Notes: generated by a model not told the origin, from the sequence alone. A DNA stretch of 64,000 nucleotides from UBA1794 sp031552405 (GCA_031552405.1 JAVBMN010000012.1:24445-88444), one strand, 5' to 3'; counted from the first letter of the stretch, positions 28,417 to 38,245 are shown. Numbers and translations: made by a program.

Positions 28417-28458
28417 CAAAAAAACCAGCGCTGAAGTTCATAAAACTTCAGCGCTGAG
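28417..28458 (-). terminator. Terminator of the first GH128 gene
   Basis: On the minus strand CAGCGCTGAAGTTTTATGAA... forms a 13-bp stem followed by TTTTTTTG. The stem core AGCGCTGAAGT is shared with the terminator at 16598-16642. Confidence 0.85.
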
Positions 28459-28509
28459 CCTTAAAAACCAATACGTCAAGCTTTAGAAACTCCGACGCCA
28501 GGCTTTCTA

Positions 28510-31470
28510 TCAATGTTTAACGAAACTTGCCGATTCGTTTTTGTCTGTGCGAATAACGTAGTATCCGGCAGGAAGAACGCTTGTATCCAGTCCTTTATTA
28601 GGCGAGACCACACAAAGCTGCGCTCCTGTGGAATTGTAAAGCATTGCTGTTGTACCCTTCATACCACTGATATAGACAATACCATCTTGCTCATACAGAC
28701 CAAAATCTACTGCTGCTTCCATTTCATCAAATCCTACCGGCCCCGGACTGGGAGAAGTAGATTTTGAAGTATAGAACGCAATGTAACCTACTTCATCTTT
28801 ACTCACTGTCGTTGGAGAACTTACAGTGGGCTTCTCGCGCACCTTATAAAAACGAACACTCGTATTGGTCAGCGCACCGTATACAAGAATCGAAGTGTAG
28901 GTATCATTACTACTCTGCAAAGCCGAAACCACTGTAGGAGTTACATCAGCTGGATAAATCTCTGGGAAAGAGGTTATTTCGGTACTGGTTAATCCACCGT
29001 TCACTGCGCCCGTACGAGCAATTGTTACATGAAGTGTATCCAATGTCTTTGGATTAACAATCTTCGTAGTGCCGGGCAGAGCTGCATAATAGCCAACGTT
29101 TTCACCGGAGCGGGGCCAGGCTGCTGCTATTGCTGCTTCGCGAGTTAGGCGCACCTCAAATCCATCCTTTGTCACATTACGCACGCGAGGGAATACATGA
29201 GCCTTATTGGCAGCAAAGTTTGAGGCGCCCAGAACCACAGGGAATACAACCGGTGCATCTTCAAATATTTCTTTAAAGTTTACCTGCACCCATTCAGAAC
29301 TCACAGCTTTTACCACACCTGTTTCGGCTGGTATAGTCTGCAAACTCTTCGAAGTAGTATCCACCACCATAAAAGGAGCTCTCACAGTCGTTCCATAAGT
29401 CAAGCCATCCAACGTAGCCTCTGTGTAATTATACACAAAGCCCCAAGGGACAAGCTTAGCGCGGAAGTTACCTTCTTTCAGAGAAGCATTCAACATGCAC
29501 AGAGCCTGGTTAGACTGTCCGGCTACCGAAGCCGCAGGAGTTCCTCCAAAGACAGGCATACCCACCACGCCATTGCCAAATGGTTCATAAAGCACATACG
29601 CCCAATCCGGTTTTGAAAGGCTGACAGTTCCATAACGGATCAAATCACCCTGAGCTTCATCTACATCTATACTCTCTTCTATCGTATAACGTGCGGTAGT
29701 TTCATTGCAATAATAGAAGTGGATTCTGTAAGATGCTTTCTGCACATTGCCAATTCCCCAGTTGTCTTTAATAATCGTACCGTTGGCGGTAGTCCCTTCT
29801 TTTATAACTTCCCAATCTGAATCGACAAACTTACGTTCAATCACATACTTATCTAAATACTCTCCGTTATTATCGGTCAGAGTTATATATACTTGCCCCA
29901 CGGAAGCCAGTGTCGAAGAATTGACCAAAGCAACAGGAGTAGTAAACTTAGGATATATGGGAATAAACTCATACGCCGGATTGTAAGCAAATCCAGGCTG
30001 GAAGGCTTTGTAAGCTTCTCCGGAAGGAGTTAAGTCGCCCTCATGATACGTTTTAGTAACACCATTAATAGTTGCCACTGTATCAAGCTTGCCCTTCTCA
30101 TGCCGGTCATGATCATAATACGTAATATTCCGCCTTACCTGCACATTACTATATAGTGAGAATCGCTCTACCCAAGGCGCGTCTGCCAGCTTCTTTATCA
30201 CTGCATCTGTTATATCACGTGATTTGATCCACTGGCTGCCCAAATCCGAAGGCCAACCGCCCTCTGATGTCCAGTTTGCACCGTTATTCCATTCCGTAAT
30301 CCAGATTGGACGGCCTGTGGCCTTGTATATATTATAGGCATAATCCGCCCACCATTGAGCACTCTGATACTGATACACATGGATAGCCACAAAGTCAATA
30401 CGCAAACCTAAGCGGTCGCATTCCGCCACAAACAATTTGGTGTTTTCTATATTACCATCCGTAGAGGCCATGGAACCGATACGTGTACCATTTTTCACTA
30501 AGATCTGCTGATAGTGCATCGGAGTCTGCAAACCACCGATTGCCTGAAGAGGTTTACTGGGATCGTACTTGTTATAGCCATATTCTTTAGGCTTGTCTTC
30601 ATCCTTATTATCGTCCTTGTTCCAAGGCTCATTAAAGAACAAGGTGTGTGTTACGCCGGAAACATCCGACTGGTTAGCCGTAGAGGCACCCACATTCCAG
30701 CTTGCATGATGCCACATATTCACATACTCAATATTATTATTCTTACTGGCAAGAGAAGCATCGTAATTATAATACCAGGTAGAATTGGTCTTTTCCGGAT
30801 CAGTATCAACAGCTCCCTTCTTGCTGGGCATGTGGATACGCATCACACGAATATAAGACACCTTATTATACAAGGCACCTCCACGCACACAAGCCTTGGG
30901 ATCTGCCAGATTAGGAATATCAATATCCTCATCATGCGCCATAAACACACGGCTATAACCACCACCATCAGATGCTTGAGCCATAGTAGCCATATAGCCG
31001 CGTTTCAACTTAAAGGACTTGATCTTATTATTGAAGCTACCTAATGCGGTATATCTGCCTGGCACATAGGCTTTCGAGCTGCCTCCATACGCTTCATCCG
31101 TATAAATGGTCAACGGAGCAAAAGCAGTACCACCATAAGGTATCACGGCAGCGCCCTGCTTATAGATGTTAACCATTATTTTACTTCCCACTACCGCAGC
31201 GCCATTAATACGCACATAGGAAAGCCATTTGGAACTAACCGTCACAGGTTGTACATTGTCAAAGATCAGCCATGCATCTTCATGGGCCAAGTTTACAGTT
31301 ACGCCTTCTGCAATACATCCCGTAGACGCTGTAATGTGATAATCCACAGCCTCGGAAAGAGTAATTGAAGAGGTGATTTTTTCAACTGTCACCTGTTTCC
31401 GCGCTGCAAAGATTCCTGTCACTACAAAGAAACAAGAAATCAAAGTTAACAATAGTCTTTTTGTAATCAT
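28510..31470 (-). CDS. Secreted GH128-like glucanase with CTD, copy a
   Basis: A signal peptide (1-22, ending GIFA-A) precedes a beta-sandwich (25-160), then a GH128 (Asl1-like) catalytic core with FNEPWN (acid/base E281) and WITEWNNG (nucleophile E393). Beta-rich modules fill the rest, and a CTD closes the protein (AMLYNSTGAQL ... GYYVIRTDKNESASFVKH). GH128 enzymes cleave beta-1,3-glucan. Compared with copy b at 35.2 kb it has an extra ~30-residue insert after FNEPWN, rich in K, D, E and Y. It follows the secreted pepT copies on the minus strand and has its own promoter and terminator. Confidence 0.88.
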   Translation of the reverse strand: MITKRLLLTLISCFFVVTGIFAARKQVTVEKITSSITLSEAVDYHITASTGCIAEGVTVNLAHEDAWLIFDNVQPVTVSSKWLSYVRINGAAVVGSKIMVNIYKQGAAVIPYGGTAFAPLTIYTDEAYGGSSKAYVPGRYTALGSFNNKIKSFKLKRGYMATMAQASDGGGYSRVFMAHDEDIDIPNLADPKACVRGGALYNKVSYIRVMRIHMPSKKGAVDTDPEKTNSTWYYNYDASLASKNNNIEYVNMWHHASWNVGASTANQSDVSGVTHTLFFNEPWNKDDNKDEDKPKEYGYNKYDPSKPLQAIGGLQTPMHYQQILVKNGTRIGSMASTDGNIENTKLFVAECDRLGLRIDFVAIHVYQYQSAQWWADYAYNIYKATGRPIWITEWNNGANWTSEGGWPSDLGSQWIKSRDITDAVIKKLADAPWVERFSLYSNVQVRRNITYYDHDRHEKGKLDTVATINGVTKTYHEGDLTPSGEAYKAFQPGFAYNPAYEFIPIYPKFTTPVALVNSSTLASVGQVYITLTDNNGEYLDKYVIERKFVDSDWEVIKEGTTANGTIIKDNWGIGNVQKASYRIHFYYCNETTARYTIEESIDVDEAQGDLIRYGTVSLSKPDWAYVLYEPFGNGVVGMPVFGGTPAASVAGQSNQALCMLNASLKEGNFRAKLVPWGFVYNYTEATLDGLTYGTTVRAPFMVVDTTSKSLQTIPAETGVVKAVSSEWVQVNFKEIFEDAPVVFPVVLGASNFAANKAHVFPRVRNVTKDGFEVRLTREAAIAAAWPRSGENVGYYAALPGTTKIVNPKTLDTLHVTIARTGAVNGGLTSTEITSFPEIYPADVTPTVVSALQSSNDTYTSILVYGALTNTSVRFYKVREKPTVSSPTTVSKDEVGYIAFYTSKSTSPSPGPVGFDEMEAAVDFGLYEQDGIVYISGMKGTTAMLYNSTGAQLCVVSPNKGLDTSVLPAGYYVIRTDKNESASFVKH

Positions 31471-31527
31471 TGGATATAGTTTAAGTTAATAGTAAGCATT
31501 CTGAAAAGCACAATTTCCTACTGGTGG

Positions 31528-31559
31528 TAAAATTAGAGAATAATATCCTTACACACAAA
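31528..31559 (-). promoter_or_regulatory. Promoter of GH128 copy a (variant -7)
   Basis: TTTG, exactly 20 bases, TAATTTTA on the minus strand. The -7 element ends in A instead of the usual G. The same pair precedes copy b. Confidence 0.65.
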
Positions 31560-31748
31560 TTATATTGGTATTCTTTACAACTCACCACTCCACAACCAGG
31601 ACTTTTAAGCATCCGTTTCACTAGCCATTACAAATGACAGATAAATATCAAATAAAAAAAGCTGTAAAAGGTCCTGCCCCTCCGCTGCTTCTCCAATCTT
31701 TTTTTTAGCTGTTTTCCCTAAAAAATCTCCACACAATATGGTAAAGGC

Positions 31749-33110
31749 TCACTTTACTTCTTTCTGCCCATTCAGATTGGACCTATCGGTAGTCAGTTCG
31801 ATTATCTTCACTATCACACGCGAAGCACACTCCATACTCGGTATCGGCACATATTCATAACGCCCGTGGAGGTTAGAGCCACCCTGAAAGATATTGGGAC
31901 AGGGAAGACCCATATAGGAAAATTGAGAACCGTCAGTTCCACCACGAACAGGTCTTACGATAGGCTCTATCCCCAATTGCTTCATAGCCTCCGAAGCAAG
32001 GTCCACAATGTACATAACCGGTTCTATCATCTCACGCATATTGTAGTATTGATCATACAAATCGAGTGACAGTGTACCCTCTCCGTATTTATCATTCAAC
32101 GTCTGCACCCAGCCTTCCACCGTTTTCTTGCGCTGCTCAAACAAAGTACGGTCATGATCACGGATGATATAGCGTACAACAGTTTCTTCAACCTGCCCCT
32201 CCCAGCTAGTCAAGTGATAAAAGCCTTGATACCCTGATGTATACTCCGGAGTTTCTTCCCTCGGACACATCGATGCCAATTCACTAGCGATATACAGAGA
32301 GTTTATCATCCTCCCTTTAGCCGAACCGGGATGCACATTACGACCGTGTACAGTGATCTTGGCAGCTGCAGCATTGAAAGTTTCATATTCCAGCCCGCCC
32401 AGACCACCTCCATCCACAGTATATGCCCAATCCGCTCCGAAACGCTTTACATCAAAGTGTTTAGCACCTGTTGCAATCTCTTCGTCCGGATTAAAACCTA
32501 CGCGGATTTTCCCGTGTTTAATCTCCGGATGAGAAAGCAGATAAGCCATTGCATCCACTATTTCTGCAATACCAGCCTTATCATCCGTGCCCAACAGGGT
32601 ATGTCCGTTTGTAACTACAATATCCTGACCTATGTACGACAATAACTCCGGAAACTCATTGGGAGACAAGACAATGCCTTCCATCGCATCCAGTACAATA
32701 TCTCCTCCGGGATAGTTTTCTTCGATACGTGGCTGTACATTGGCACCAGTAAATTCAGGACTGGTATCTACATGAGAAATAAAACCGATAACAGGAACTT
32801 CATAATCTACATTCGATGGAAGTGTGGCAAACAGATTTCCTTTCTCATCAAGCTCCACGTCATCCAGACCCAATGCAATCAATTCGTCCCGCAACTTCTC
32901 CAAAAACGTCATTTGCTTTGCGGAACTGGGAATGGTCTTTGAATTCTCATCACTCTGAGTATCCTGCTTCACATAATTCAAGAAGCGATCAACCAACTTC
33001 ATATTCTTCACTGTATTTACTGTATCAGCATCTTGCTTTTGAGCTGCAAAAGTTTCTGACACTACAAACAAGCAGGCGAGAAAAACACCCAACACACTTT
33101 TCACATTCAT
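31749..33110 (-). CDS. Secreted peptidase T paralogue without CTD
   Basis: A signal peptide (MNVKSVLGVFLACLFVVSET, ending TFA-A) is joined to a complete PepT. All M20B ligands are present (SHVDTS, LLGTDDKAG, NPDEEIA, YTVDGG, LHGRYEYVP). The old initiator is kept inside as NMKLVDRFLNYV. The ATG at 33110 is chosen by alignment to the next gene; ATGs at 33113 and 33128 are alternatives. The C-terminus ends SNLNGQKEVK, exactly where the paralogue at 33.4 kb continues into a CTD. Bases after the stop still resemble the CTD start in another frame. It probably cleaves peptides in the periplasm. Confidence 0.88.
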   Translation of the reverse strand: MNVKSVLGVFLACLFVVSETFAAQKQDADTVNTVKNMKLVDRFLNYVKQDTQSDENSKTIPSSAKQMTFLEKLRDELIALGLDDVELDEKGNLFATLPSNVDYEVPVIGFISHVDTSPEFTGANVQPRIEENYPGGDIVLDAMEGIVLSPNEFPELLSYIGQDIVVTNGHTLLGTDDKAGIAEIVDAMAYLLSHPEIKHGKIRVGFNPDEEIATGAKHFDVKRFGADWAYTVDGGGLGGLEYETFNAAAAKITVHGRNVHPGSAKGRMINSLYIASELASMCPREETPEYTSGYQGFYHLTSWEGQVEETVVRYIIRDHDRTLFEQRKKTVEGWVQTLNDKYGEGTLSLDLYDQYYNMREMIEPVMYIVDLASEAMKQLGIEPIVRPVRGGTDGSQFSYMGLPCPNIFQGGSNLHGRYEYVPIPSMECASRVIVKIIELTTDRSNLNGQKEVK

Positions 33111-33165
33111 CATAATCAGGTCTTTCAAGTTAAGTTCACTTAAAACTCAGTAAAATATTCGGCGG

Positions 33166-33173
33166 CGAAGGTA
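33166..33173 (-). promoter_or_regulatory. -7-like element of the secreted pepT paralogue
   Basis: TACCTTCG on the minus strand, in the same position as TAACTTTG before the paralogue at 34924. The two leaders share GTTTTAAGTGA and neighbouring bases. Confidence 0.4.
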
Positions 33174-33397
33174 CTACTTTATCCTTTACAAACATACCTT
33201 AAAATCGAAATTTGTTTGCCTTCCTCAAAAACAACTTTAATTACAACAAACTCAACTTATAACAAAGCAATAGTGGAGTGGAAAAGAAAAAAGAATGGAA
33301 GCGAACAAAAAGAGAGTGACCTTTGGACACCCTCTTCCTTTAACCTATCAGCTATTCCCCGTATAGCGCTATACAGAAAAGCGAGTTCAGCAGCTAG

Positions 33398-34924
33398 TTA
33401 TTTCTTTATAAATCCGGTTGATCCATTATTCTCCGAACGAACAATGTAATAACCTGAGGGCAGGTTGCTTGCATCCAGCTCGCTCTCATCAGCTACATCG
33501 ACAACCTTCACGCCATTAGAATTGTAAAGGCTTACTTTGCCGCTCAGCAGACTGTTTTGAGACGAAATACCTTCTTGTCCATTCAGCTGAGACATATCCG
33601 TAGCCAGTTCGGTAATCTTCACTATCACACGTGTGGCAGCCTCCATACTCTGTACTGGTACATACTCATAGCGTCCGTGAGCATTCAAACCACCTGCAAA
33701 GATATTGGGACAAAGAAGCCCCTTGTAGGAAAGTTGAACTCCATCTGTTCCACCACGAATCGCTTTCACAACCGGTTCAACACCCACCTGCTTCATAGCC
33801 TCTGAAGCCAAGTCTATAATATACATAGCCGGTTCTATTTTCTCACGCATATTATAATATTGATCACTTAATTCAAGGGTAATTGTACCCGCACCATATT
33901 TATCATTCAAAGTTTGCACCCAGCCTTCCAGTGTTTTCTTGCGCTGCTCAAACAAAGTACGGTCATGATCACGAATAAGATAAGACACTATGGTTTCTTC
34001 CACTTGCCCTTCCCAGCTGGTTAAATGATAGAATCCCTCATACCCTTCTGTATGCTCCGGTCTTTCCTCTACCGGGCACATGGATACCAGCTCACTGGCT
34101 ATATACAGAGAATTTATCATTCTGTCCTTCGCAGAACCAGGATGCACATTCTGACCATGTACAATGATCTTAGCGAACGCAGCGTTAAAATTTTCATATT
34201 CCAATTCTCCCAAAGCACCTCCATCTATAGTGTATGCCCACTGCGCGCCAAAACGCTCTACGTCAAAATGATGAGCACCCGTTGCTATTTCCTCATCGGG
34301 ATTAAAGGCCACGCGTATTTTCCCATGCTTTACTTCCGGGTGGGAAAGCAGGTAAGCCATGGCATGCATTATCGCGGCAATGCCGGATTTATCGTCCGAG
34401 CCTAAAAGGGTATGGCCATTTGTGACTACAATATCCTGACCGATATACGACAACAGATTTGGAAACTGAGTAGGAGATAAGAGGATCCCTTCCTGGGCAT
34501 CCAATACGATGTCACCTCCAGCATAATTCTCTTCTACACGCGGCTGCACATTAGTCCCGGTCAATTCAGGACTTGTATCCACATGAGAAATAAAACCGAT
34601 GACAGGAACTTCATAATCAATGTTTGATGGAAGTGTAGCAAACAAATATCCTTTATCATCAAGTTCCACCTCCTGCATGCCTAATGCTATCAATTCATCG
34701 CGCAACAGTTCCAGAAGCACCATCTGTTTCGCTGTACTGGGAACCGTCTCTGAATTCTCATCACTTTGAGTATCCAGCTTCACGTAGTTCAGGAACCGGT
34801 CAACCAACTTCATATTCCTCACAGCATTAACACTGTCAGTTCCTTCTTGTTTTTGAGCCGCAGAAACCCCTGCTACGATACACAGCCAGGCAACAAAAAC
34901 GCCTAACATTCTTCTCACTTTCAT
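33398..34924 (-). CDS. Secreted peptidase T paralogue with CTD
   Basis: A signal peptide (MKVRRMLGVFVAWLCIVAGV, ending VSA-A) is followed by a full PepT with intact metal ligands (SHVDTS, LLGSDDKSG, NPDEEIA, YTIDGG, AHGRYEYVP) and the internal old start NMKLVDRFLNYV. After SQLNGQ the protein continues through a linker into a CTD: KVSLYNSNGVKVVD, ELDASNLPSGYYIVRSEN and GFIKK. Both ends resemble GH128 copy b (VAGVSAARKQ; LYNSNGMKI). Peptidase T is normally a cytosolic enzyme, so an exported, probably surface-anchored form is unusual. Confidence 0.9.
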   Translation of the reverse strand: MKVRRMLGVFVAWLCIVAGVSAAQKQEGTDSVNAVRNMKLVDRFLNYVKLDTQSDENSETVPSTAKQMVLLELLRDELIALGMQEVELDDKGYLFATLPSNIDYEVPVIGFISHVDTSPELTGTNVQPRVEENYAGGDIVLDAQEGILLSPTQFPNLLSYIGQDIVVTNGHTLLGSDDKSGIAAIMHAMAYLLSHPEVKHGKIRVAFNPDEEIATGAHHFDVERFGAQWAYTIDGGALGELEYENFNAAFAKIIVHGQNVHPGSAKDRMINSLYIASELVSMCPVEERPEHTEGYEGFYHLTSWEGQVEETIVSYLIRDHDRTLFEQRKKTLEGWVQTLNDKYGAGTITLELSDQYYNMREKIEPAMYIIDLASEAMKQVGVEPVVKAIRGGTDGVQLSYKGLLCPNIFAGGLNAHGRYEYVPVQSMEAATRVIVKITELATDMSQLNGQEGISSQNSLLSGKVSLYNSNGVKVVDVADESELDASNLPSGYYIVRSENNGSTGFIKK

Positions 34925-34976
34925 TCTATATGTCTTTAGATTAATATCACTTAAAACGCTGTAAAAAAGCCAGCGG

Positions 34977-34984
34977 CAAAGTTA
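34977..34984 (-). promoter_or_regulatory. -7 element of the pepT-CTD gene
   Basis: TAACTTTG on the minus strand, about 55 bases before the ATG. No clear -33 TTG is visible at the right distance. Confidence 0.5.
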
Positions 34985-35090
34985 CTACTTAATTCTTTAC
35001 GAATTCATCTCCCGAACAAAAAAAGAGGATTTCCGGCTCAGCGGGATTTCCTCCACTAAGGGCAGGCACCGCCACAACAAACGCATATAT

Positions 35091-35126
35091 AAAGCAGCAG
35101 CCAAAAGATAACCTTTGACTGCTGCT
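35091..35126 (-). terminator. Terminator of GH128 copy b
   Basis: A stem AGCAGCAGTCAAAGG / CTTTTGGCTGCTGCT (with G-U pairs) is followed by TTATATAT on the minus strand. The T-run is weak. Confidence 0.65.
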
Positions 35127-35188
35127 ATAAAATTTATCAATAATCTCTGTGCATGGATCCGCACAGAAAATTCTGATTCAACAGTTAC

Positions 35189-38050
35189 CTAGTTTTTCAC
35201 AAAACTGGCTACCTCATCTTTATCAGTACGGATTACATAATAACCAGTAGCCAGGCTGCTGGTATCCAATCCGTTTTCAACAGAGACATTGCAAATCTTC
35301 ATACCGTTGGAGTTGTAAAGTGCAGCTGTACTACCCTTCATACCACTGATGTAGATAACACCACCTTGCTCATACAGACCAAACATCGCGTCACTCATCT
35401 CATTTACAGCCACATCTCCGTCATATTTGGAAGAATAGAATGAGATATAACCTACCGCATCCTTACTTACTGCTGTAGGAGAACTTGTAGTAGGCTTCTC
35501 ACGAACCTTATAAAAACGAAGACCGGTATTTGTCAATGCACCGTATACCAGGACAGACGTATGGTCATCATTGCTGGTTTGCAGGGCCGAAACCACGATA
35601 GGTGTCACTCCAACAGGATAGGCTTGTGGGAAGGTGGTTATCTCGGTACTCGTCAAGCCGCCATTTACCGCACCTGTAGATGCTATAGTTACATGAAGGG
35701 TATCAAGAGTTGTAGCATTTACAATATCTGTAGCGCCCGGCATAATAGCATAATAACCCACGCTCTCACCTGTACGAGACCAAGCGGCGGTAATTGCAGT
35801 TTCACGAGTCAGGCGCAGCTCAAAGCCATCCTTTGTGATATTACGCACGCGGGGGAATACGTGAGCCTTATTGGAGGAGTAGTTTGTGCCAGTCAACACA
35901 GTGGGAAATACAACCGGTACATCTTCAAACGATTCTTTAAAGTTTACCTGCACCCATTCAGAGCCTACACTTTTCACAACACCTGTTTCGGCAACAATAT
36001 TTTTCAGGTTCTTCGCAGTGGTATCCACAACCATAAAGGGTGCTTTTACTGTAGTACCATAGTTCAAGCCATCCAAGGTGGTTTCGTTGAAGTTATATAC
36101 AAATCCCCAAGGAATAAGCTTAGCACGGAAATTACCTTCTTTCAAAGAGGCATTCAACATACACAGTGCCTGATTAGATTGTCCGGCTACAGAAGCCGCA
36201 GGGGTTCCTCCAAAGACAGGCATGCCTACTACACTATTACCAAAAGGTTCGTAAAGCACATACGCCCAATCAGGTTTTGAGAAGCTGGCTGTTCCATAAC
36301 GAATTAAATCACCTTGAGCTTCATCTACATCCACCCCATCTTCTACAGTATAGCGAGGAGCGATTTCATTGCAATAATAGAACTTAATCCTATAAGAAGC
36401 TTTCTGCACATTACCAATTCCCCAGTTGTCTTTGACGATTGCGCCGTTTGCCGAAGTTCCTTCTTTCACAACCTCCCAATCAGTATCCACAAACTTACGT
36501 TCAATCACATACTTGTCAAAATATTCTCCATTATTATCTGTCAGAGTGATGTATATCTGCCCCTGAGTAGCCAACATGGAAGAGTTTAATACCGCAGTAG
36601 GCGTGCTAAAAGTAGGATAAGTGGGGATGTATTCATACTCAGGGTTGTAAGCAAATCCCGTCTGCAGAGCTTTGTAAGCTTCTCCGGCAGGAGTCAAATC
36701 GCCATTATTATACGTCTTAGTAACCCCATCAATCGTCACATCAGCAGTAGAACCCTGATATATGATATTACGCTTTATTTCAACAGCATTATACAGAGAG
36801 AATCGTTCCACCCAAGGCGCATCTGCCAGTTTCTGAATTACAGCAGCAGTGATATCACGTGATTTCTTCCACTGACCAGCCAGATCAGACGGCCAAGACT
36901 CTGAAGTCCAGTTTGCACCATTGTTCCATTCTGTAATCCAGATAGGACGACCGGTTTCCTTATACATATTGTACGTATAATCCCACCACCATTGTGCATC
37001 ATGGTATTGATATACGTGAATAGCCACAAAGTCCACACGTAAACCTAAACGTTCGCATTCCTTTATAAAGGTTTTTGTCTTTCCCACATTACCATCGGTA
37101 GCCGCCATAGAACCAATACGGGTACCATTCTTCACCAAGTCATACTGATTGGGAATAGGGGCTAAAGCATCTGTACCCATATACCCGTCATCCGCAGGAT
37201 TCCAAGGTTCATTAAAGCCAAGGGTATGGCTTACACCAGATATATCCGACTGATTAGCCGATATTGCTCCCCTGTTCCAAGATACATGATGCCACATATT
37301 ACAATACTCAAAGTTGTTGCTCTTACTGGCTAAAGAGGCATCATAATTATAGTACCAGGTAGAATTGGTTTTTGCAGGATCTGTGTCCACCGCACCTTTC
37401 TTATCAGGCATATGGATACGCATTACGCGGATATAGGACACCTTGTTGTACAAAGCGCCACCCCGGGTACATGCGTTAGGATCCAGCAAATTAGGAATTT
37501 CAATATCATCATCATGCGCCATGAACACACGGCTATAGCCGCTACCATCCGTCCCTTGGGCCATAGTAGCCATATAACCGCGTTTCAACTTGAACGACTT
37601 GATTTTGTTATTAAAAGTCCCTAACGAACCATACCGGCCCGGCACATATGATTTTGCATTGCCACCATACATTTCTTCCACATATACAGTCAAAGGAGCA
37701 AATGAAGTACCCCCGTAAGGAATAACTGCAGCTCCATGCTTGTAGATATTAATCATCATGTTGTTTTTTACGACTTCAGCACCCTTTATGCGTACATACG
37801 ACAGCCACTTGGAGTTCACCGTTTCCGGGAGTACATTATCAAAGACCAGCCATGCATCTTCATGAGCCAAGTCCACAGTCACACCTTCTGCTATACATCC
37901 TTCCGACGCAGTGATATGATAATCCACTGGTTCAGAAAGAGTGATAGAAGCGGTAATTTTGTCAACTGTTACCTGCTTACGTGCAGCCGAGACTCCCGCT
38001 ACCACAAGGAAGCAAAGCGCTAAGGCCCACATCATTCTTTTGAATTTCAT
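35189..38050 (-). CDS. Secreted GH128-like glucanase with CTD, copy b
   Basis: The 953-residue paralogue of 28510-31470. The signal peptide is 1-22 (ending GVSA-A). FNEPWN places the acid/base at E281 and WITEWNNG the nucleophile at E374. The region after FNEPWN is shorter than in copy a. The rest, including the DVDEAQGDLIRYG and GMPVFGGTPAASVAGQSNQ stretches, is nearly the same. The CTD ends GYYVIRTDKDEVASFVKN. It likely acts on beta-1,3-glucan at the cell surface. It is the first gene of the GH128/PepT block. Confidence 0.88.
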   Translation of the reverse strand: MKFKRMMWALALCFLVVAGVSAARKQVTVDKITASITLSEPVDYHITASEGCIAEGVTVDLAHEDAWLVFDNVLPETVNSKWLSYVRIKGAEVVKNNMMINIYKHGAAVIPYGGTSFAPLTVYVEEMYGGNAKSYVPGRYGSLGTFNNKIKSFKLKRGYMATMAQGTDGSGYSRVFMAHDDDIEIPNLLDPNACTRGGALYNKVSYIRVMRIHMPDKKGAVDTDPAKTNSTWYYNYDASLASKSNNFEYCNMWHHVSWNRGAISANQSDISGVSHTLGFNEPWNPADDGYMGTDALAPIPNQYDLVKNGTRIGSMAATDGNVGKTKTFIKECERLGLRVDFVAIHVYQYHDAQWWWDYTYNMYKETGRPIWITEWNNGANWTSESWPSDLAGQWKKSRDITAAVIQKLADAPWVERFSLYNAVEIKRNIIYQGSTADVTIDGVTKTYNNGDLTPAGEAYKALQTGFAYNPEYEYIPTYPTFSTPTAVLNSSMLATQGQIYITLTDNNGEYFDKYVIERKFVDTDWEVVKEGTSANGAIVKDNWGIGNVQKASYRIKFYYCNEIAPRYTVEDGVDVDEAQGDLIRYGTASFSKPDWAYVLYEPFGNSVVGMPVFGGTPAASVAGQSNQALCMLNASLKEGNFRAKLIPWGFVYNFNETTLDGLNYGTTVKAPFMVVDTTAKNLKNIVAETGVVKSVGSEWVQVNFKESFEDVPVVFPTVLTGTNYSSNKAHVFPRVRNITKDGFELRLTRETAITAAWSRTGESVGYYAIMPGATDIVNATTLDTLHVTIASTGAVNGGLTSTEITTFPQAYPVGVTPIVVSALQTSNDDHTSVLVYGALTNTGLRFYKVREKPTTSSPTAVSKDAVGYISFYSSKYDGDVAVNEMSDAMFGLYEQGGVIYISGMKGSTAALYNSNGMKICNVSVENGLDTSSLATGYYVIRTDKDEVASFVKN

Positions 38051-38107
38051 TTAAATTGGTTTTAAGTTAATAGTATTTTCTTATTAGTCAGTTAATTGAT
38101 TGGGCGG

Positions 38108-38139
38108 TAAAATTAGTAAATATATGCTCAAAATCCAAA
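38108..38139 (-). promoter_or_regulatory. Promoter of GH128 copy b (variant -7)
   Basis: TTTG, exactly 20 bases, TAATTTTA on the minus strand, identical in layout to the copy a promoter. Confidence 0.65.
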
Positions 38140-38145
38140 TTTACA

Positions 38146-38187
38146 AAAGAAAACCGCCCCATTCTTAACAAACGGGAACGGTTTTCT
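38146..38187 (-). terminator. Terminator of the GH43-like gene
   Basis: An 11-bp stem (AAAACCGTTCC / GGGGCGGTTTT with two G-U pairs) is followed on the minus strand by TCTTTTG. Confidence 0.75.
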
Positions 38188-38245
38188 TTATTCATTTTGA
38201 TCAGGATATACATCAGACTTAATCAGCCAGTTCGCCTTATCAGTC

